Below are positions 16,865-26,062 of a stretch of DNA of 64,000 nucleotides, piece by piece. Numbering within the stretch: the stretch's first letter is position 1; every line of letters starts with the position of its first letter. Source of the DNA: Anaerovibrio slackiae (lineage in GTDB: Bacteria > Bacillota > Negativicutes > Selenomonadales > Selenomonadaceae); the NCBI RefSeq assembly GCF_009695585.1, contig NZ_VUNR01000009.1:30933-94932 (forward strand), in the 5' to 3' direction. Under the pieces are notes generated by a model, which had not been told where the DNA came from, ran no database searches, and worked only from the letters and a program-made list of their open reading frames with translations. A program made the translations under genes and the position numbers.

Positions 16865-17728
16865 ATGCTGCTGCTGGCGGCATCAGCGGAGCAGCATTCG
16901 GTGCATCCATTGTCCATTGCCATTCAGAAGTATGTGCAGGCACAGCAGTGGACGGTGCCGCAGCACAGGTCCTCCCGGACGATTGTGGCACGGGGCATGG
17001 CCGCCGTGGTGCCTGAGTTCGAGGGCTTTTCCGGCGGTGATGTGCTGGTGGGCAGCTGCAAGCTGATGCAGGAGCGGGGTGTTGAGGGCATGGAGCTTAT
17101 TCACCCTGAGGATATCTCCATGGGTTACATCTATGTGGCACGAAACGGTATGCTGCTGGGGGTTATCGGCATCAAGGATCCTATCCGTCCCCTGATGAAA
17201 AAGACACTGAATCAGATGCGCCGTTACGGTGTGGATGAGATTGTCATGCTGACCGGTGATTCGGAGGCAGTGGCGGCCCAGGTAGCAAGGGAAATGGATA
17301 TTGATTCCTATCATGCAGAGGTGCTGCCGGAGGATAAGGCAAATTATGTCATGCAGCTGAAAAAGCGGGGGACAGTGATGATGGTGGGGGATGGTATCAA
17401 TGATGCTCCGGCTCTTGCTTTTGCCCATGTGGGAACCACCCTGGGGAGCCGTCAGACAGATCTGGCAGCGGAGACCTCGGCTGTTACTATCCGCTCTGAG
17501 GATCCGACACGGCTGATTGAGGCACTGCAGCTGGGCAGGCGCACCATGGGGCTGATACATCAGAACTTCACAGCCACCATCACCGTCAACTCAGCTGCCA
17601 TGTTGCTGGGTGCCCTTGGCGTGATTACACCTCTCTGGGCAGCTATTATACACAATACTGCCACCTTGGCAGTGGTGCTGAACAGTGCCAGGATATTGGC
17701 ACCGGCTCAGAAAAAACTTTTGAGATAA
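16865..17728 (+). pseudogene. P1B-type metal ATPase, C-terminal half only
   Basis: A 287-codon intact frame that matches only the C-terminal half of a heavy-metal P-type ATPase. It begins in the nucleotide-binding domain (the P1B HP motif in AEQHSVHPLSIAI) and has the hinge (IGIKDPIRP), MLTGDSEAVA, MVGDGINDAPALA and the last two membrane helices. The metal-binding domain, first six helices and the phosphorylation motif DKTGT are absent, and the 250 bases upstream do not encode them. It cannot pump as it stands. An AGAAGG site before the ATG and a Fur-like palindrome show that the start is at least translatable. Pseudogene is favoured; a soluble-type remnant protein is possible. Confidence 0.7.
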
Positions 17729-17848
17729 AGTTGCTGAAGTTCATCAAAAAGCTGTGCAACAAATGAAACAAAAATAATCAAGATATACCCAAAAGATAAT
17801 CAAGAATGAAATTCATGCAAATTTCATGAAACAAGATGTAACAAAAAA

Positions 17849-17895
17849 GCCATAAGTTGTGCAACGAAACATGATGAAGTTGCACAACTTATGGC
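17849..17895. terminator. Bidirectional terminator, perfect 17-base stem
   Basis: Arms GCCATAAGTTGTGCAAC (17849-17865) and its exact complement (17879-17895), with an A-run before and TATATTTT after. It lies between the convergent ATPase fragment and the regulator gene. Confidence 0.85.
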
Positions 17896-17975
17896 TATAT
17901 TTTCAGGCTAAATTCATAAAAATGGTGAAGTTTTGAATGAGATTTACACAAAAGTTCACCATTTTTGCATCTTTA

Positions 17976-19037
17976 TTATTCTTTTGGCGCCTGACAGCTC
18001 TTTCTTTCTACCAGGTAGTGAGGCACGATAATCTTGGTGGCGGTCATATATGGATGCTCAATCAGGTTGATGAGCTGGCTGGCCGCCTCCACCCCCAGCT
18101 GGCGGGAGTTGATGTCGATGGTGGTCAGGGGCGGATTGGCCAGCTTTACCATGATGGAGTTGTTGAAGGTGATGATGGACAGGTCCTCCGGCAGCTTCAG
18201 CCCCATTTCATGGCACAGCTGCAGCGTTGCCATAGCTACTGTATCGTCCACAATGATCAGAGCTGTAGGGCGATTGCTGCCCATCAAAAGCTTTGCCAGG
18301 GCCGAGGTTTCATCCAGGGGCATGGAGATGCCGTACAGCATGTATTCCTCAGGCACATCCAGCCCGTTCTGCATCATGGACAAGCGGAAGCCTGCGTGGC
18401 GCTCGTAGGCGAATATCTGGGAGATGTTGTCGCAGACGAAGGCAATGCGCTTGTGCCCCAGGGAAATCAGGTAGTTGGCGGCCTCCTGGCCTGCCACCAG
18501 ATTGTCGTTATCTACATATATGGTGTCATTGACATAGGCGCTGGCCTTGCCGATGACCACGAAGGGGATTTCCTTTTCGTGCATGTAGGAAATCAGCGGG
18601 TCCTCCAGGGCGGAGTAGAGGAAGACGAAGCCCTGCACCCGCTGCCGGGAGGTCAGCTTCTTCACATATTCCAGCATCTGCTCGTAGGTTTCCCCGGAAA
18701 CCACGATGGTGGAGTAGTTCTGCTCCATGGCCTCCTGGCTGATGCCACGGATGGAACGGGTGACGAAGGGGTTGTCGTAGCCCTTCTGTGCCTGGGGGCG
18801 CATGATGATGCCGATTGTCTGGGGCTTGCCGGAGCTGTTCCTGCTGCCGGAAGGACCTGTTTCCGTGTCTGCTGCACCCGAGCCGGAGGAGGTGACCTGA
18901 TAGCCCAGCTGGGCGATTGCCTGCCATACCTTCTCCCTGGTTTCTGCGCTGATGGCGGGATTGTTGTTGCAGGTTCTGGATACCGTTGCAGGGGAAACTC
19001 CTGCCAGAGCCGCTACGTCGCGGATTGTTACTGCCAT
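17976..19037 (-). CDS. malR: LacI-family repressor, probably of maltodextrin genes
   Basis: A 353-residue regulator. The N-terminal LacI helix-turn-helix (VTIRDVAALAGVSPATVSRT) is followed by the hinge and a periplasmic-binding-like sugar sensor (QTIGIIMRP, DNPFVTRSIRGI, LGHKRIAFVCDN, PTALIIVDDTVAMA, LTTIDINSRQLGVEAA). A Ser/Gly-rich insert of about 18 residues separates hinge and sensor. ATG 19037 is chosen over 19064 because AAAGGAG lies 7-8 bases upstream. It is divergent from the PTS gene, whose promoter region carries an inverted repeat that could be its operator. The sugar is inferred from neighbours (malQ, amylase). Confidence 0.8.
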   Translation of the reverse strand: MAVTIRDVAALAGVSPATVSRTCNNNPAISAETREKVWQAIAQLGYQVTSSGSGAADTETGPSGSRNSSGKPQTIGIIMRPQAQKGYDNPFVTRSIRGISQEAMEQNYSTIVVSGETYEQMLEYVKKLTSRQRVQGFVFLYSALEDPLISYMHEKEIPFVVIGKASAYVNDTIYVDNDNLVAGQEAANYLISLGHKRIAFVCDNISQIFAYERHAGFRLSMMQNGLDVPEEYMLYGISMPLDETSALAKLLMGSNRPTALIIVDDTVAMATLQLCHEMGLKLPEDLSIITFNNSIMVKLANPPLTTIDINSRQLGVEAASQLINLIEHPYMTATKIIVPHYLVERKSCQAPKE

Positions 19038-19211
19038 AAATAGGCTCCTTTCACATGTGTACATCTATAATATTGCGTAGCTTTCACTTTGATTGGCAGC
19101 AGGTAGCTATGCTGCAGCCATTATATGGAGGGAAAATGAAACTTTGTCCAATTTCTTTCATATACAATGTATCACATTTCAAAAAAAATTTCAAGTTTCA
19201 TGAAAAAAGTG

Positions 19212-19240
19212 TTGCATTATTTGCAGAAATGTGGTTTAAT
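19212..19240 (+). promoter_or_regulatory. Promoter of the PTS gene
   Basis: TTGCAT, a 17-base spacer and TTTAAT, about 95 bases before the start codon. Nearby AT-rich direct and inverted TTTCA/TGAAA motifs (19175-19205) could bind a regulator. Confidence 0.6.
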
Positions 19241-19264
19241 ATAGCTACAGGGTTTCAGAAACAA

Positions 19265-19290
19265 GAAACACTTCGTGGAGGAAGCGTTTC
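19265..19290 (+). promoter_or_regulatory. Putative LacI-type operator
   Basis: Inverted repeat GAAACACTTC-GTGGAG-GAAGCGTTTC (one mismatch between arms), located between the promoter and the PTS start. It fits repression by the divergent regulator. An alternative is an RNA hairpin. Confidence 0.45.
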
Positions 19291-19333
19291 AAAGACGCTG
19301 AAATTTCCCTAGTAAAGAGAAGGAGTAGATATT

Positions 19334-21550
19334 ATGGCAAAGTCGATTTTGACGGCGGTATATTCACCGCTGAACGGCAAAGTGGTTCCATTGGCAGATG
19401 TGCCGGATCCAGTCTTTTCCGGCAAAATCCTCGGTGATGGCGTAGCCATCATCCCAAGCGATGGCCGCATTTGCAGCCCTGTAGATGGTACCTTGACCAC
19501 TATTGCAGAGTCCGGTCACGCATTTGGCTTCCAGACAGAGGACGGGATTGAGCTTCTCGTGCATGTAGGCCTGGAAACAGTAAGCCTTAAAGGTGTTCCT
19601 TTTACTATAGAAGTAGAAGCAGGCACCAAGGTAAAGGCTGGTGACCCAATAGCCCGTGTTGACCTTGATTACCTCAAGGAGCACAATATTGAGTCCGTAA
19701 CACCTGTTATTTTCTGCGGTGGCCCAGAGGGCAATCTGAAAAACATTGCAATTGGTGAGACTGTTGCACCAGGCAAGAAGCCTGTTTATCAGATTGAGTG
19801 CCAGGCAGAGGGTGCTCCGGAGCCTGCCAAGGCAGCAGCTCCGAAGAAGGCTGAAGCAAAGCCTCAGCCGGTGGCTAAGAAAGAGGAGAAAAAGGAGAAT
19901 AAGGAATCAATGATTAACTTTGATTTGCTGCAGAATCTTGGTAAAGTTCTGCTGACAGTAGTAGCGGTAATGCCTGCCGCAGGTCTGGCATTATCCATCG
20001 GTAAGGTGTTCCAGCTGTGGTGCGGTGATATCAGCGCCATGATGACTCTGGGACAGGTTCTTGAGAATATGGGTTGGGCAATCATTGCTAACCTTCATAT
20101 TTTGTTCGCTATCGCAATCGGTGGTTCCTGGGCAAAGGAGCGTGCCGGCGGTGCATTCGCAGCTATTATCGCATTCTGCCTGATTACCCGTATTACCGGT
20201 TCCATCTTCGGTGTTTCCGGTGACATGCTGGGCAACCCTGATGCAGTTGTTTATTCCCTGTTTGGCCAGGAGCTCCTGGTAAAGGATTACTTCGTTAGCA
20301 CTTTGGGTGCACCTTCCTTGAACATGGGTGTATTCGTAGGTATTATCTCCGGTTTCGTAGGCGCAACTGCTTACAACAAGTATTACAACTTCCGTAATCT
20401 TCCTGATGTACTGGCATTCTTCAATGGTAAGCGTTTTGTTCCGATGGTAGTTATTGCATACTCTGCAATCATCTCCATCATCATGGCTCTGGTATGGCCT
20501 GCTATTCAGGGCGGTATCAACAGCTTCGGTATCTGGATTGCAAACTCCTCCGATACTGCACCGCTGCTGGCACCATTCATCTATGGTACTCTGGAGCGTC
20601 TCCTGCTTCCATTCGGTCTCCATCACATGATTACTATCCCTGTAAACTACACCGCTCTCGGCGGTACCTATGTAGTACAGACCGGTCTCGGTGCCGGTAC
20701 TACCGTATATGGCCAGGATCCGCTGTGGCTGGCTTGGATTAACGACCTGATTAACTTCCTCAAGGCTGGCGATACTGCTTCTTATGAGCAGCTGCTGGCA
20801 ACTGTAACCCCTGCCCGTTTCAAGGTTGGCCAGATGATTGGTGCATCCGGTCTGCTGATTGGTTTCGCATTTGGTATGTATCGTCGTGTAGATGCTGACA
20901 AGCGTCACCTCTACAAGTCCATGTTCATCTCTACTGCACTGGCAGTATTCCTGACCGGTGTTACCGAGCCTATCGAGTTCATGTTCATGTTCTGTGCAGT
21001 TCCTCTGTATATCTTCTACGCTATTCTGCAGGGCTGTGCCTTCGCAATGGCTGGCGTGATTGACCTCCGTCTCCATTCCTTTGGTAACCTGGAGTTCGTA
21101 TCCCGTCTTCCTATGGTAAGCAATGCCGGCCTGATGGGCGATGTTGTAAACTTCGTAATCACTGTTATCGTGTTCTTCATCATTGGTGCTGCTGTTTCCT
21201 ACTATGCAATCGGCAAGTTCCAGTTCGCTACCCCGGGCCGTCTTGGCAACTACTCTGACTCCGAGTCTGATGAGGCTGCTGAGAAGGGTTCCTCCAAGAA
21301 GTCCTCTGGTGCTGACGATGGCCAGGCTGAGCGTATCATCGCTCTGCTGGGCGGTCGCGAGAACATTGAGCTGGTTGACTCCTGCTTCACTCGTCTCCGT
21401 GTAACCGTAAAGGACAGCTCCAAGGTTGCTGACCTGGCAGCTTGGAAGGCTGAGGGTGCTCAGAGCCTGTTCGTAAAGGGCAATGGTATTCAGGCTGTAT
21501 ATGGTCCTAAGGCTGATGTACTGAAGTCTGATATCAATGACATTCTTTAA
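19334..21550 (+). CDS. PTS glucose/maltose-type transporter, EIIA-EIIC-EIIB fusion
   Basis: A 738-residue sugar phosphotransferase permease in the order IIA (1-150), Ala/Lys linker, IIC (about 195-620) and IIB (about 660-738). The IIA phospho-histidine is H77 in LLVHVGLETV. IIC of the glucose family starts at FDLLQNLGKVLL and contains GLHHMITIP. The IIB phospho-cysteine is C684 in VDSCFTRLR. It takes up and phosphorylates a sugar; the divergent LacI regulator and downstream malQ and amylase suggest maltose or glucose. Codon use is extremely biased, as in highly expressed genes. RBS AAGGAG before ATG 19334. Confidence 0.92.
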   Translation: MAKSILTAVYSPLNGKVVPLADVPDPVFSGKILGDGVAIIPSDGRICSPVDGTLTTIAESGHAFGFQTEDGIELLVHVGLETVSLKGVPFTIEVEAGTKVKAGDPIARVDLDYLKEHNIESVTPVIFCGGPEGNLKNIAIGETVAPGKKPVYQIECQAEGAPEPAKAAAPKKAEAKPQPVAKKEEKKENKESMINFDLLQNLGKVLLTVVAVMPAAGLALSIGKVFQLWCGDISAMMTLGQVLENMGWAIIANLHILFAIAIGGSWAKERAGGAFAAIIAFCLITRITGSIFGVSGDMLGNPDAVVYSLFGQELLVKDYFVSTLGAPSLNMGVFVGIISGFVGATAYNKYYNFRNLPDVLAFFNGKRFVPMVVIAYSAIISIIMALVWPAIQGGINSFGIWIANSSDTAPLLAPFIYGTLERLLLPFGLHHMITIPVNYTALGGTYVVQTGLGAGTTVYGQDPLWLAWINDLINFLKAGDTASYEQLLATVTPARFKVGQMIGASGLLIGFAFGMYRRVDADKRHLYKSMFISTALAVFLTGVTEPIEFMFMFCAVPLYIFYAILQGCAFAMAGVIDLRLHSFGNLEFVSRLPMVSNAGLMGDVVNFVITVIVFFIIGAAVSYYAIGKFQFATPGRLGNYSDSESDEAAEKGSSKKSSGADDGQAERIIALLGGRENIELVDSCFTRLRVTVKDSSKVADLAAWKAEGAQSLFVKGNGIQAVYGPKADVLKSDINDIL

Positions 21551-21611
21551 TAAAGATAGAGACATTCTGTAACAAGTAGTATTAATAGTAATTTCGTTAG
21601 GATTGGGTAAT

Positions 21612-21755
21612 AGCGGTCCGACGATGCCATGCCAGGCACGCTCGCGCTATTATCCACGCCTAGCGGTACTAAGCTCTCGCTGCGCCTAACGGCTTGCGAG
21701 TCGCTAAGTACCGAGGCGCGTCTCAATGCCTGGTCATGGCAACCGCCGGACCGCT
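21612..21755. repeat. Large imperfect palindrome (REP/MITE-like)
   Basis: Arms of about 60 bases begin AGCGGTCCG and end CGGACCGCT. They share GCCATG-CCAGGCA and, further in, CGGTACT-AAG, and differ by small indels including one unpaired stretch of about 10 bases. It is GC-rich against an AT-rich flank and holds no frame. It follows the PTS gene by about 60 bases, so it may also act as an mRNA 3' structure, but it lacks a T-run. Confidence 0.7.
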
Positions 21756-21862
21756 TTGCGTCAGTGCCTATCAAAACATATATTATACATGTAACAGATT
21801 ACAACGTATCTGTGACTAAGTTATGACTGTTATATAGTATCAGTTTGGAGGTTTGCAATATC

Positions 21863-22714
21863 ATGAGGCTTTTGAGTATTAACACCCATAGCATTATTGA
21901 GAAAAATTATGATGAAAAGACAAAGAACTTCCTTGAGCATATTGCCAAGCTCCAGCCTGATATTATCGCTATGCAGGAAGTCAATCAGACTGCTGATTTT
22001 CCTGAGGCTGTGCCTGTGCTGCAAAATGGCAGGTGCAGGAATGGCAAAGAGTCACGGCATCTGAAGGCTGACAACCATGTAGCCCTTGTGGCCGCTGAGC
22101 TGAGGAAGCAGGGTCTGGACTATAACTGGACCTGGCTGCCTATGAAGCTGGGCTACAGCAAGTATGATGAAGGGCTGGCTATTCTTAGCAAGAAGCCTAT
22201 AGCCGAGACCAATGTGGTGCTTTTGAGCAAGGATGCTGACTATAGCAACTGGCGTACCCGCTACGCCCTGGGTGTGCGTCCTGCCGGTATGGAGGACTGG
22301 TTTTATACAGTGCATCTTGGCTGGTGGACTGACGAGGTAGAGCCTTTTGAAGGGCAGTGGCAGAAGCTTCAGAATGAGGTTATTGCCCACAAGCATGAGG
22401 GCAGGATATTCCTTATGGGTGACTTCAACAGCCCGGCGGAGGTTCGCGGCGAGGGGTATGACCTGATTGCCGGCAGCGGCTGGCATGATACATACCTGCT
22501 GGCTAAAGATAAGGACTCTGGCGTTACTGTCCAGGGTGTTATAGATGGATGGAGAGATAAGCTGTCCGAGGCGGACATGCTGAATGGAATGCGCATTGAT
22601 CACATCTGGTGCAATGAGCAGGCAGACGTAGAAAAGAGCAGAGTCTGCTTCAACGGAAATAACGAGCCTGTGATTTCGGATCACTATGGCGTGGTAATTG
22701 ATTTGGAGGACTGA
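21863..22714 (+). CDS. Endonuclease/exonuclease/phosphatase-fold protein
   Basis: A 283-residue protein with the EEP fold: N-terminal RLLSINTHS, the metal-binding glutamate in DIIAMQEVN, catalytic MGDFNSP and C-terminal SDHYGVVID. Such proteins hydrolyse phosphodiesters in nucleic acids, sphingolipids or phospholipids; the substrate is unknown. No signal peptide is seen. ATG 21863 is chosen, with GGAGG 11 bases upstream. It lies 5 bases before malQ and is probably co-transcribed with it, an unusual partnership that recurs with maltodextrin genes in some Firmicutes (from memory). Confidence 0.85.
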   Translation: MRLLSINTHSIIEKNYDEKTKNFLEHIAKLQPDIIAMQEVNQTADFPEAVPVLQNGRCRNGKESRHLKADNHVALVAAELRKQGLDYNWTWLPMKLGYSKYDEGLAILSKKPIAETNVVLLSKDADYSNWRTRYALGVRPAGMEDWFYTVHLGWWTDEVEPFEGQWQKLQNEVIAHKHEGRIFLMGDFNSPAEVRGEGYDLIAGSGWHDTYLLAKDKDSGVTVQGVIDGWRDKLSEADMLNGMRIDHIWCNEQADVEKSRVCFNGNNEPVISDHYGVVIDLED

Positions 22715-22719
22715 AAACG

Positions 22720-24213
22720 ATGAAACGTAGTGCAGGAATTTTAATGCCTGTCAGCAGCTTGCCATCCAAGTACGGCATCGGCTGCTTTGATGAAACCGCT
22801 TACAGATTTATTGATTGGCTGAAGGAAGCCGGTCAGACTTATTGGCAGATTTTGCCGCTGGTGCCTACCAGCTATGGCGATTCACCGTATCAGTCTTTTT
22901 CTACCTTTGCAGGCAATCCATACTTCATCAGCCTGGACTGGCTTACCAGTGAGGGGCTGCTGACCGCAGAGGAGACTGCTGCTGTTGATTTTGGCAGCAA
23001 GGATGATGATATTGACTATGCAAAGCTGTACGAGGGACGCTATCCGCTGCTCCGCAAGGCTTATGAGCGTAGCCATATCAACGATAATGGCGATTTTCAT
23101 CGTTTTGTCAATGAGAATTCCTGGTGGCTGGAAGACTATGCCCTGTTCATGGCATTGAAGGATTTCTTCGGCGGCAAGTGCTGGAACGAGTGGCCTGAGG
23201 ATATCAAGCTCCGTTACGGCTATGCCATTGAGCATTACAGAAACAAGCTTTACTTTGATATTGAGTTCCAGAAGTTCCTGCAGTACAAGTTTGACTGCCA
23301 GTGGAAGGACTTGAAATACTATGCCAACAGCCAGGGCATTCAGATTGTAGGCGATATTCCGATTTATGTTGCCATGGACAGTGCTGATGTGTGGTCACAT
23401 CCTGAGCTGTTCCAGCTGGATGACAAGAGCAATCCTGTTGCTGTGGCAGGCTGTCCGCCGGATGGCTTCTCCGCTACCGGCCAGCTGTGGGGCAATCCGC
23501 TTTATCGCTGGGATTACCATCGCGAGACCGGCTTTGACTGGTGGATGAGCCGCGTATGGTATGCCTTCAACATGTATGATGTTCTGCGTATCGACCACTT
23601 CCGTGGTTTTGATGAATATTACAGCATTCCGTATGGTGCCAAGGATGCAACCAACGGACATTGGGAAAAGGGCCCGGGCATGGATTTGTTCAATACAATG
23701 AAGTGGCGCCTGGGTGACAGAAGGGTAATCGCCGAGGATTTGGGCTTTATGACCGATACCGTGCGTCAGCTGGTAAAGGACAGCGGCTTCCCAGGCATGA
23801 AGGTGCTGGAGTTTGCTTTTGACTCCCGCGACACCGGTGCAGCAAGTGATTATCTGCCGCATAACTACATTGAGAACTGCGTAGTCTACACCGGTACTCA
23901 CGACAACGAAACCCTCCAGGGCTGGTTCAAGAGTATCAACAAGCAGGAAATGCAGATGGTGAGGGACTATCTGTGTGATGCTAAGACTCCTATTAAGGAT
24001 TTACATAAACCGATGATTGCGGCTGCAATGCGCAGCAATGCAGCTACCTGCATCATTCCGATGCAGGACTACCTGGGATTGGATAATTCCGCCAGAACCA
24101 ACCAGCCTTCTACTGTAGGCCAGAATTGGAGATGGCGCGTGTCCGGCAAGGCTCTCACCAGCAAGCTGGCACAGGAAATCCGCCACACTGCCGAGACCTT
24201 CGGCAGGCTGTAA
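22720..24213 (+). CDS. malQ: 4-alpha-glucanotransferase (amylomaltase)
   Basis: A 497-residue GH77 enzyme that disproportionates maltodextrins in the cytoplasm, releasing glucose and longer chains. N-terminal signature LPSKYGIGCFD and WQILPLVPT; catalytic nucleophile D292 (LRIDHFRGFDEYY), acid/base E339 (VIAEDLGF) and transition-state stabiliser D395 (GTHDNET). The length is the full family length. RBS GGAGG 10 bases upstream of ATG. It works with the PTS, the porin and the secreted amylase in starch use. Confidence 0.95.
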   Translation: MKRSAGILMPVSSLPSKYGIGCFDETAYRFIDWLKEAGQTYWQILPLVPTSYGDSPYQSFSTFAGNPYFISLDWLTSEGLLTAEETAAVDFGSKDDDIDYAKLYEGRYPLLRKAYERSHINDNGDFHRFVNENSWWLEDYALFMALKDFFGGKCWNEWPEDIKLRYGYAIEHYRNKLYFDIEFQKFLQYKFDCQWKDLKYYANSQGIQIVGDIPIYVAMDSADVWSHPELFQLDDKSNPVAVAGCPPDGFSATGQLWGNPLYRWDYHRETGFDWWMSRVWYAFNMYDVLRIDHFRGFDEYYSIPYGAKDATNGHWEKGPGMDLFNTMKWRLGDRRVIAEDLGFMTDTVRQLVKDSGFPGMKVLEFAFDSRDTGAASDYLPHNYIENCVVYTGTHDNETLQGWFKSINKQEMQMVRDYLCDAKTPIKDLHKPMIAAAMRSNAATCIIPMQDYLGLDNSARTNQPSTVGQNWRWRVSGKALTSKLAQEIRHTAETFGRL

Positions 24214-24250
24214 TCCCACTTAAATTTGCCCCTTTATTTTCAATATATAT

Positions 24251-24364
24251 GACACCTTGCAGGTGCCTGCTTACATTAACACCCCGTATCCGGGTGTCTG
24301 CAAAAAAGAAAAGCCGAAAAGCCGTCTCCGTGTGTGTGAACGGGGGCGGCGGGGGGGCTTTTTC
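24251..24364 (+). terminator. Hairpin followed by GC-rich intrinsic terminator
   Basis: First a stem GACACC/GGTGTC (24251-24298) with an inner ACACCC/GGGTGT. Then a 10-base stem GCCGTCTCCG / CGGGGGCGGC (24321-24350), enclosed by AAGCC/GGCTT with a G7 run and followed by TTTTT. It ends the malQ transcript. The remaining ~195 bases to the porin gene are a leader without a recognisable gene. Confidence 0.7.
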
Positions 24365-24560
24365 AAACCAAATTTGGCGCACTCAGGCATTTTCTGCCTG
24401 TGAATGTCCGGAAAAGCGTGTGTCTCTGGCTATGCTTGATGGGAACAAGGAAGCATTAGGCGACGATGTGGACGAGTTCTTTTCCGGTCATTATAGATGA
24501 AGCCCTTGCTTTGCGTGGCAGGGGAAGAAAACGTATCTGTTTTATTAGGAGGAGAATTTG

Positions 24561-25937
24561 ATGAACAAGAAGATTTTGAGCGCAGCCGTTGCCATGGCTT
24601 TGGCAGCAGGCATCAGCGGCACTGCTATGGCAGCAGAAGGCAGCTTGGCAGACGTACCAAAGGATCACTGGTCCTATCAGGCTGTAGACCAGCTGGTAAA
24701 GGACGGTATCATCGAGGGCATGCCTGATGGTACTTATGCTGGTGACCGCGCCATCAGCCGTTACGAGATGGCTGTTATCGTAGCCCGTGCTACCGATAAG
24801 ATGGAAGCTGCTAACATTGCAGACCGCGCTCTCATTGAGAAGATGCAGGCAGAGTACGGCTCCGAGCTGAAGACTCTCGCTGCTGATGTGCAGGATCTGA
24901 AGAACGAAGTTGGTAAGGTTAAGTTCAATGGTTTCTTCCGTGCCCAGTATGACCATGATGACAAGGATGTTAAGGGTGTAGATCGTAGCAACGACCGTTT
25001 CTATCTGGATTTGCGCGGTGACTACAAGGTAAACGATACTTGGACTGTAAAGACCCAGATTGAAACCCACCATCGTTACAGCGATGACGGTAGCTACAAC
25101 ACTGGCTTCAGCAAGTATTCCCAGAAGACCTGGTCCGGCCATGATGGTAACATCAAGCGTGTATGGGTAGAAGGTAACTTTGACAACGGCGCATGGGTGA
25201 ACGTAGGTCGTGCGTGGAGAGGCTTGGGCTTCCAGAACGTACTCCTCGGTACTGAAACCGATGGTGTACAGGCAGGTATTCCAATTAAGGGCACCGGCCT
25301 GACTGCAAGTGCAATCTATGCTTCTTCCACTGGCACCAGCGATAAGGAATCCATCTACGGTATTGGTACCTGGGGTTCCATCGGTCACAGCGTAGACATC
25401 AATTTGAACTATGTAAAGAGTGACATGAGCAAGGGTGACAAATATCAGACTGGTGAGATTGCTGGCCTTGATCCTGTAAATCCGTTTAAGCATAATGCTG
25501 CTGGTACTATTTATGAACCAAATTATGTTTACAAGACTGTTGATGTGACTCGTGACAATGCATTTGTTGTATCTGCTGCTGCTGATGTTGCTAAGAATGT
25601 ACGTCTCATCGGTGACTATGTTCAGACCAATGCAGATAACAATAACAAGTCCGCTGCAGTTCGTTTGAACTACAAGGGCACCAATCTGCAGGATCCAGGT
25701 TCCTTCGGCCTGTATGCTCGTTACTTCAAGTATGGCGAGAATGGTACTATCGCCGGTGATGATGAGTGGGGTTCTACTCCATTCGGCAGCAAGGGCTGGA
25801 TTGTAGGTTTTAAGTATGTTCCTACCAAGAATGTTGAGTGGGAAACCCTGTTCAGCCAGCAGAAGTGTGACTATGCTAGCGGTGATAAGGCATTTGACCG
25901 TAGCCTGCTCCGCACTCAGGTTGACTTCCACTTCTAA
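24561..25937 (+). CDS. ompM: SLH-domain outer-membrane porin (OmpM type)
   Basis: A 458-residue outer-membrane protein typical of Negativicutes. The signal peptide (residues 1-24, ending TAMAA) is followed by one SLH domain (about 27-80; DVPKDHWSYQAVDQL, ISRYEMAVIVARA) that binds pyruvylated or polyamine-modified peptidoglycan. A short coiled coil (about 85-120) leads to a beta-barrel of about 330 residues with alternating strands and a C-terminal phenylalanine (TQVDFHF), the BAM signal. It gives diffusion of small solutes and tethers the outer membrane. Strong AGGAGGAG site before ATG 24561. Its place between malQ and the amylase hints at oligosaccharide uptake; that is inference. Confidence 0.92.
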   Translation: MNKKILSAAVAMALAAGISGTAMAAEGSLADVPKDHWSYQAVDQLVKDGIIEGMPDGTYAGDRAISRYEMAVIVARATDKMEAANIADRALIEKMQAEYGSELKTLAADVQDLKNEVGKVKFNGFFRAQYDHDDKDVKGVDRSNDRFYLDLRGDYKVNDTWTVKTQIETHHRYSDDGSYNTGFSKYSQKTWSGHDGNIKRVWVEGNFDNGAWVNVGRAWRGLGFQNVLLGTETDGVQAGIPIKGTGLTASAIYASSTGTSDKESIYGIGTWGSIGHSVDINLNYVKSDMSKGDKYQTGEIAGLDPVNPFKHNAAGTIYEPNYVYKTVDVTRDNAFVVSAAADVAKNVRLIGDYVQTNADNNNKSAAVRLNYKGTNLQDPGSFGLYARYFKYGENGTIAGDDEWGSTPFGSKGWIVGFKYVPTKNVEWETLFSQQKCDYASGDKAFDRSLLRTQVDFHF

Positions 25938-25971
25938 TCTAATTAAGAAGTCCATAATATCTATTTATACA

Positions 25972-26017
25972 GGGAACTGTTCGATGCCCCTCAGGGCAAG
26001 GGGCAGTTCCCCCTTTT
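25972..26017 (+). terminator. Intrinsic terminator after ompM
   Basis: Stem GGGAACTG / CAGTTCCC with an inner GCCCC/GGGGC pairing, followed by CCCTTTTAC. Confidence 0.8.
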
Positions 26018-26062
26018 ACTTTTTGCAGATATGGAGTACGAATTTAAGTAATCTGCAGCTAC

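Noticed and set aside
17937..19043. 368-codon plus-strand frame opposite the LacI regulator
   Set aside because: The minus strand encodes a full LacI protein with HTH and sensor motifs; the plus frame has no recognisable features.
19991..21565. 524-codon open frame opposite the PTS gene
   Set aside because: It exists because the highly biased PTS gene avoids codons that would read as stops on the other strand; no domain pattern, no start site.
24456..25955. 499-codon open frame opposite the SLH porin
   Set aside because: Same codon-bias shadow; the sense strand has a clear signal peptide, SLH domain and beta-barrel.
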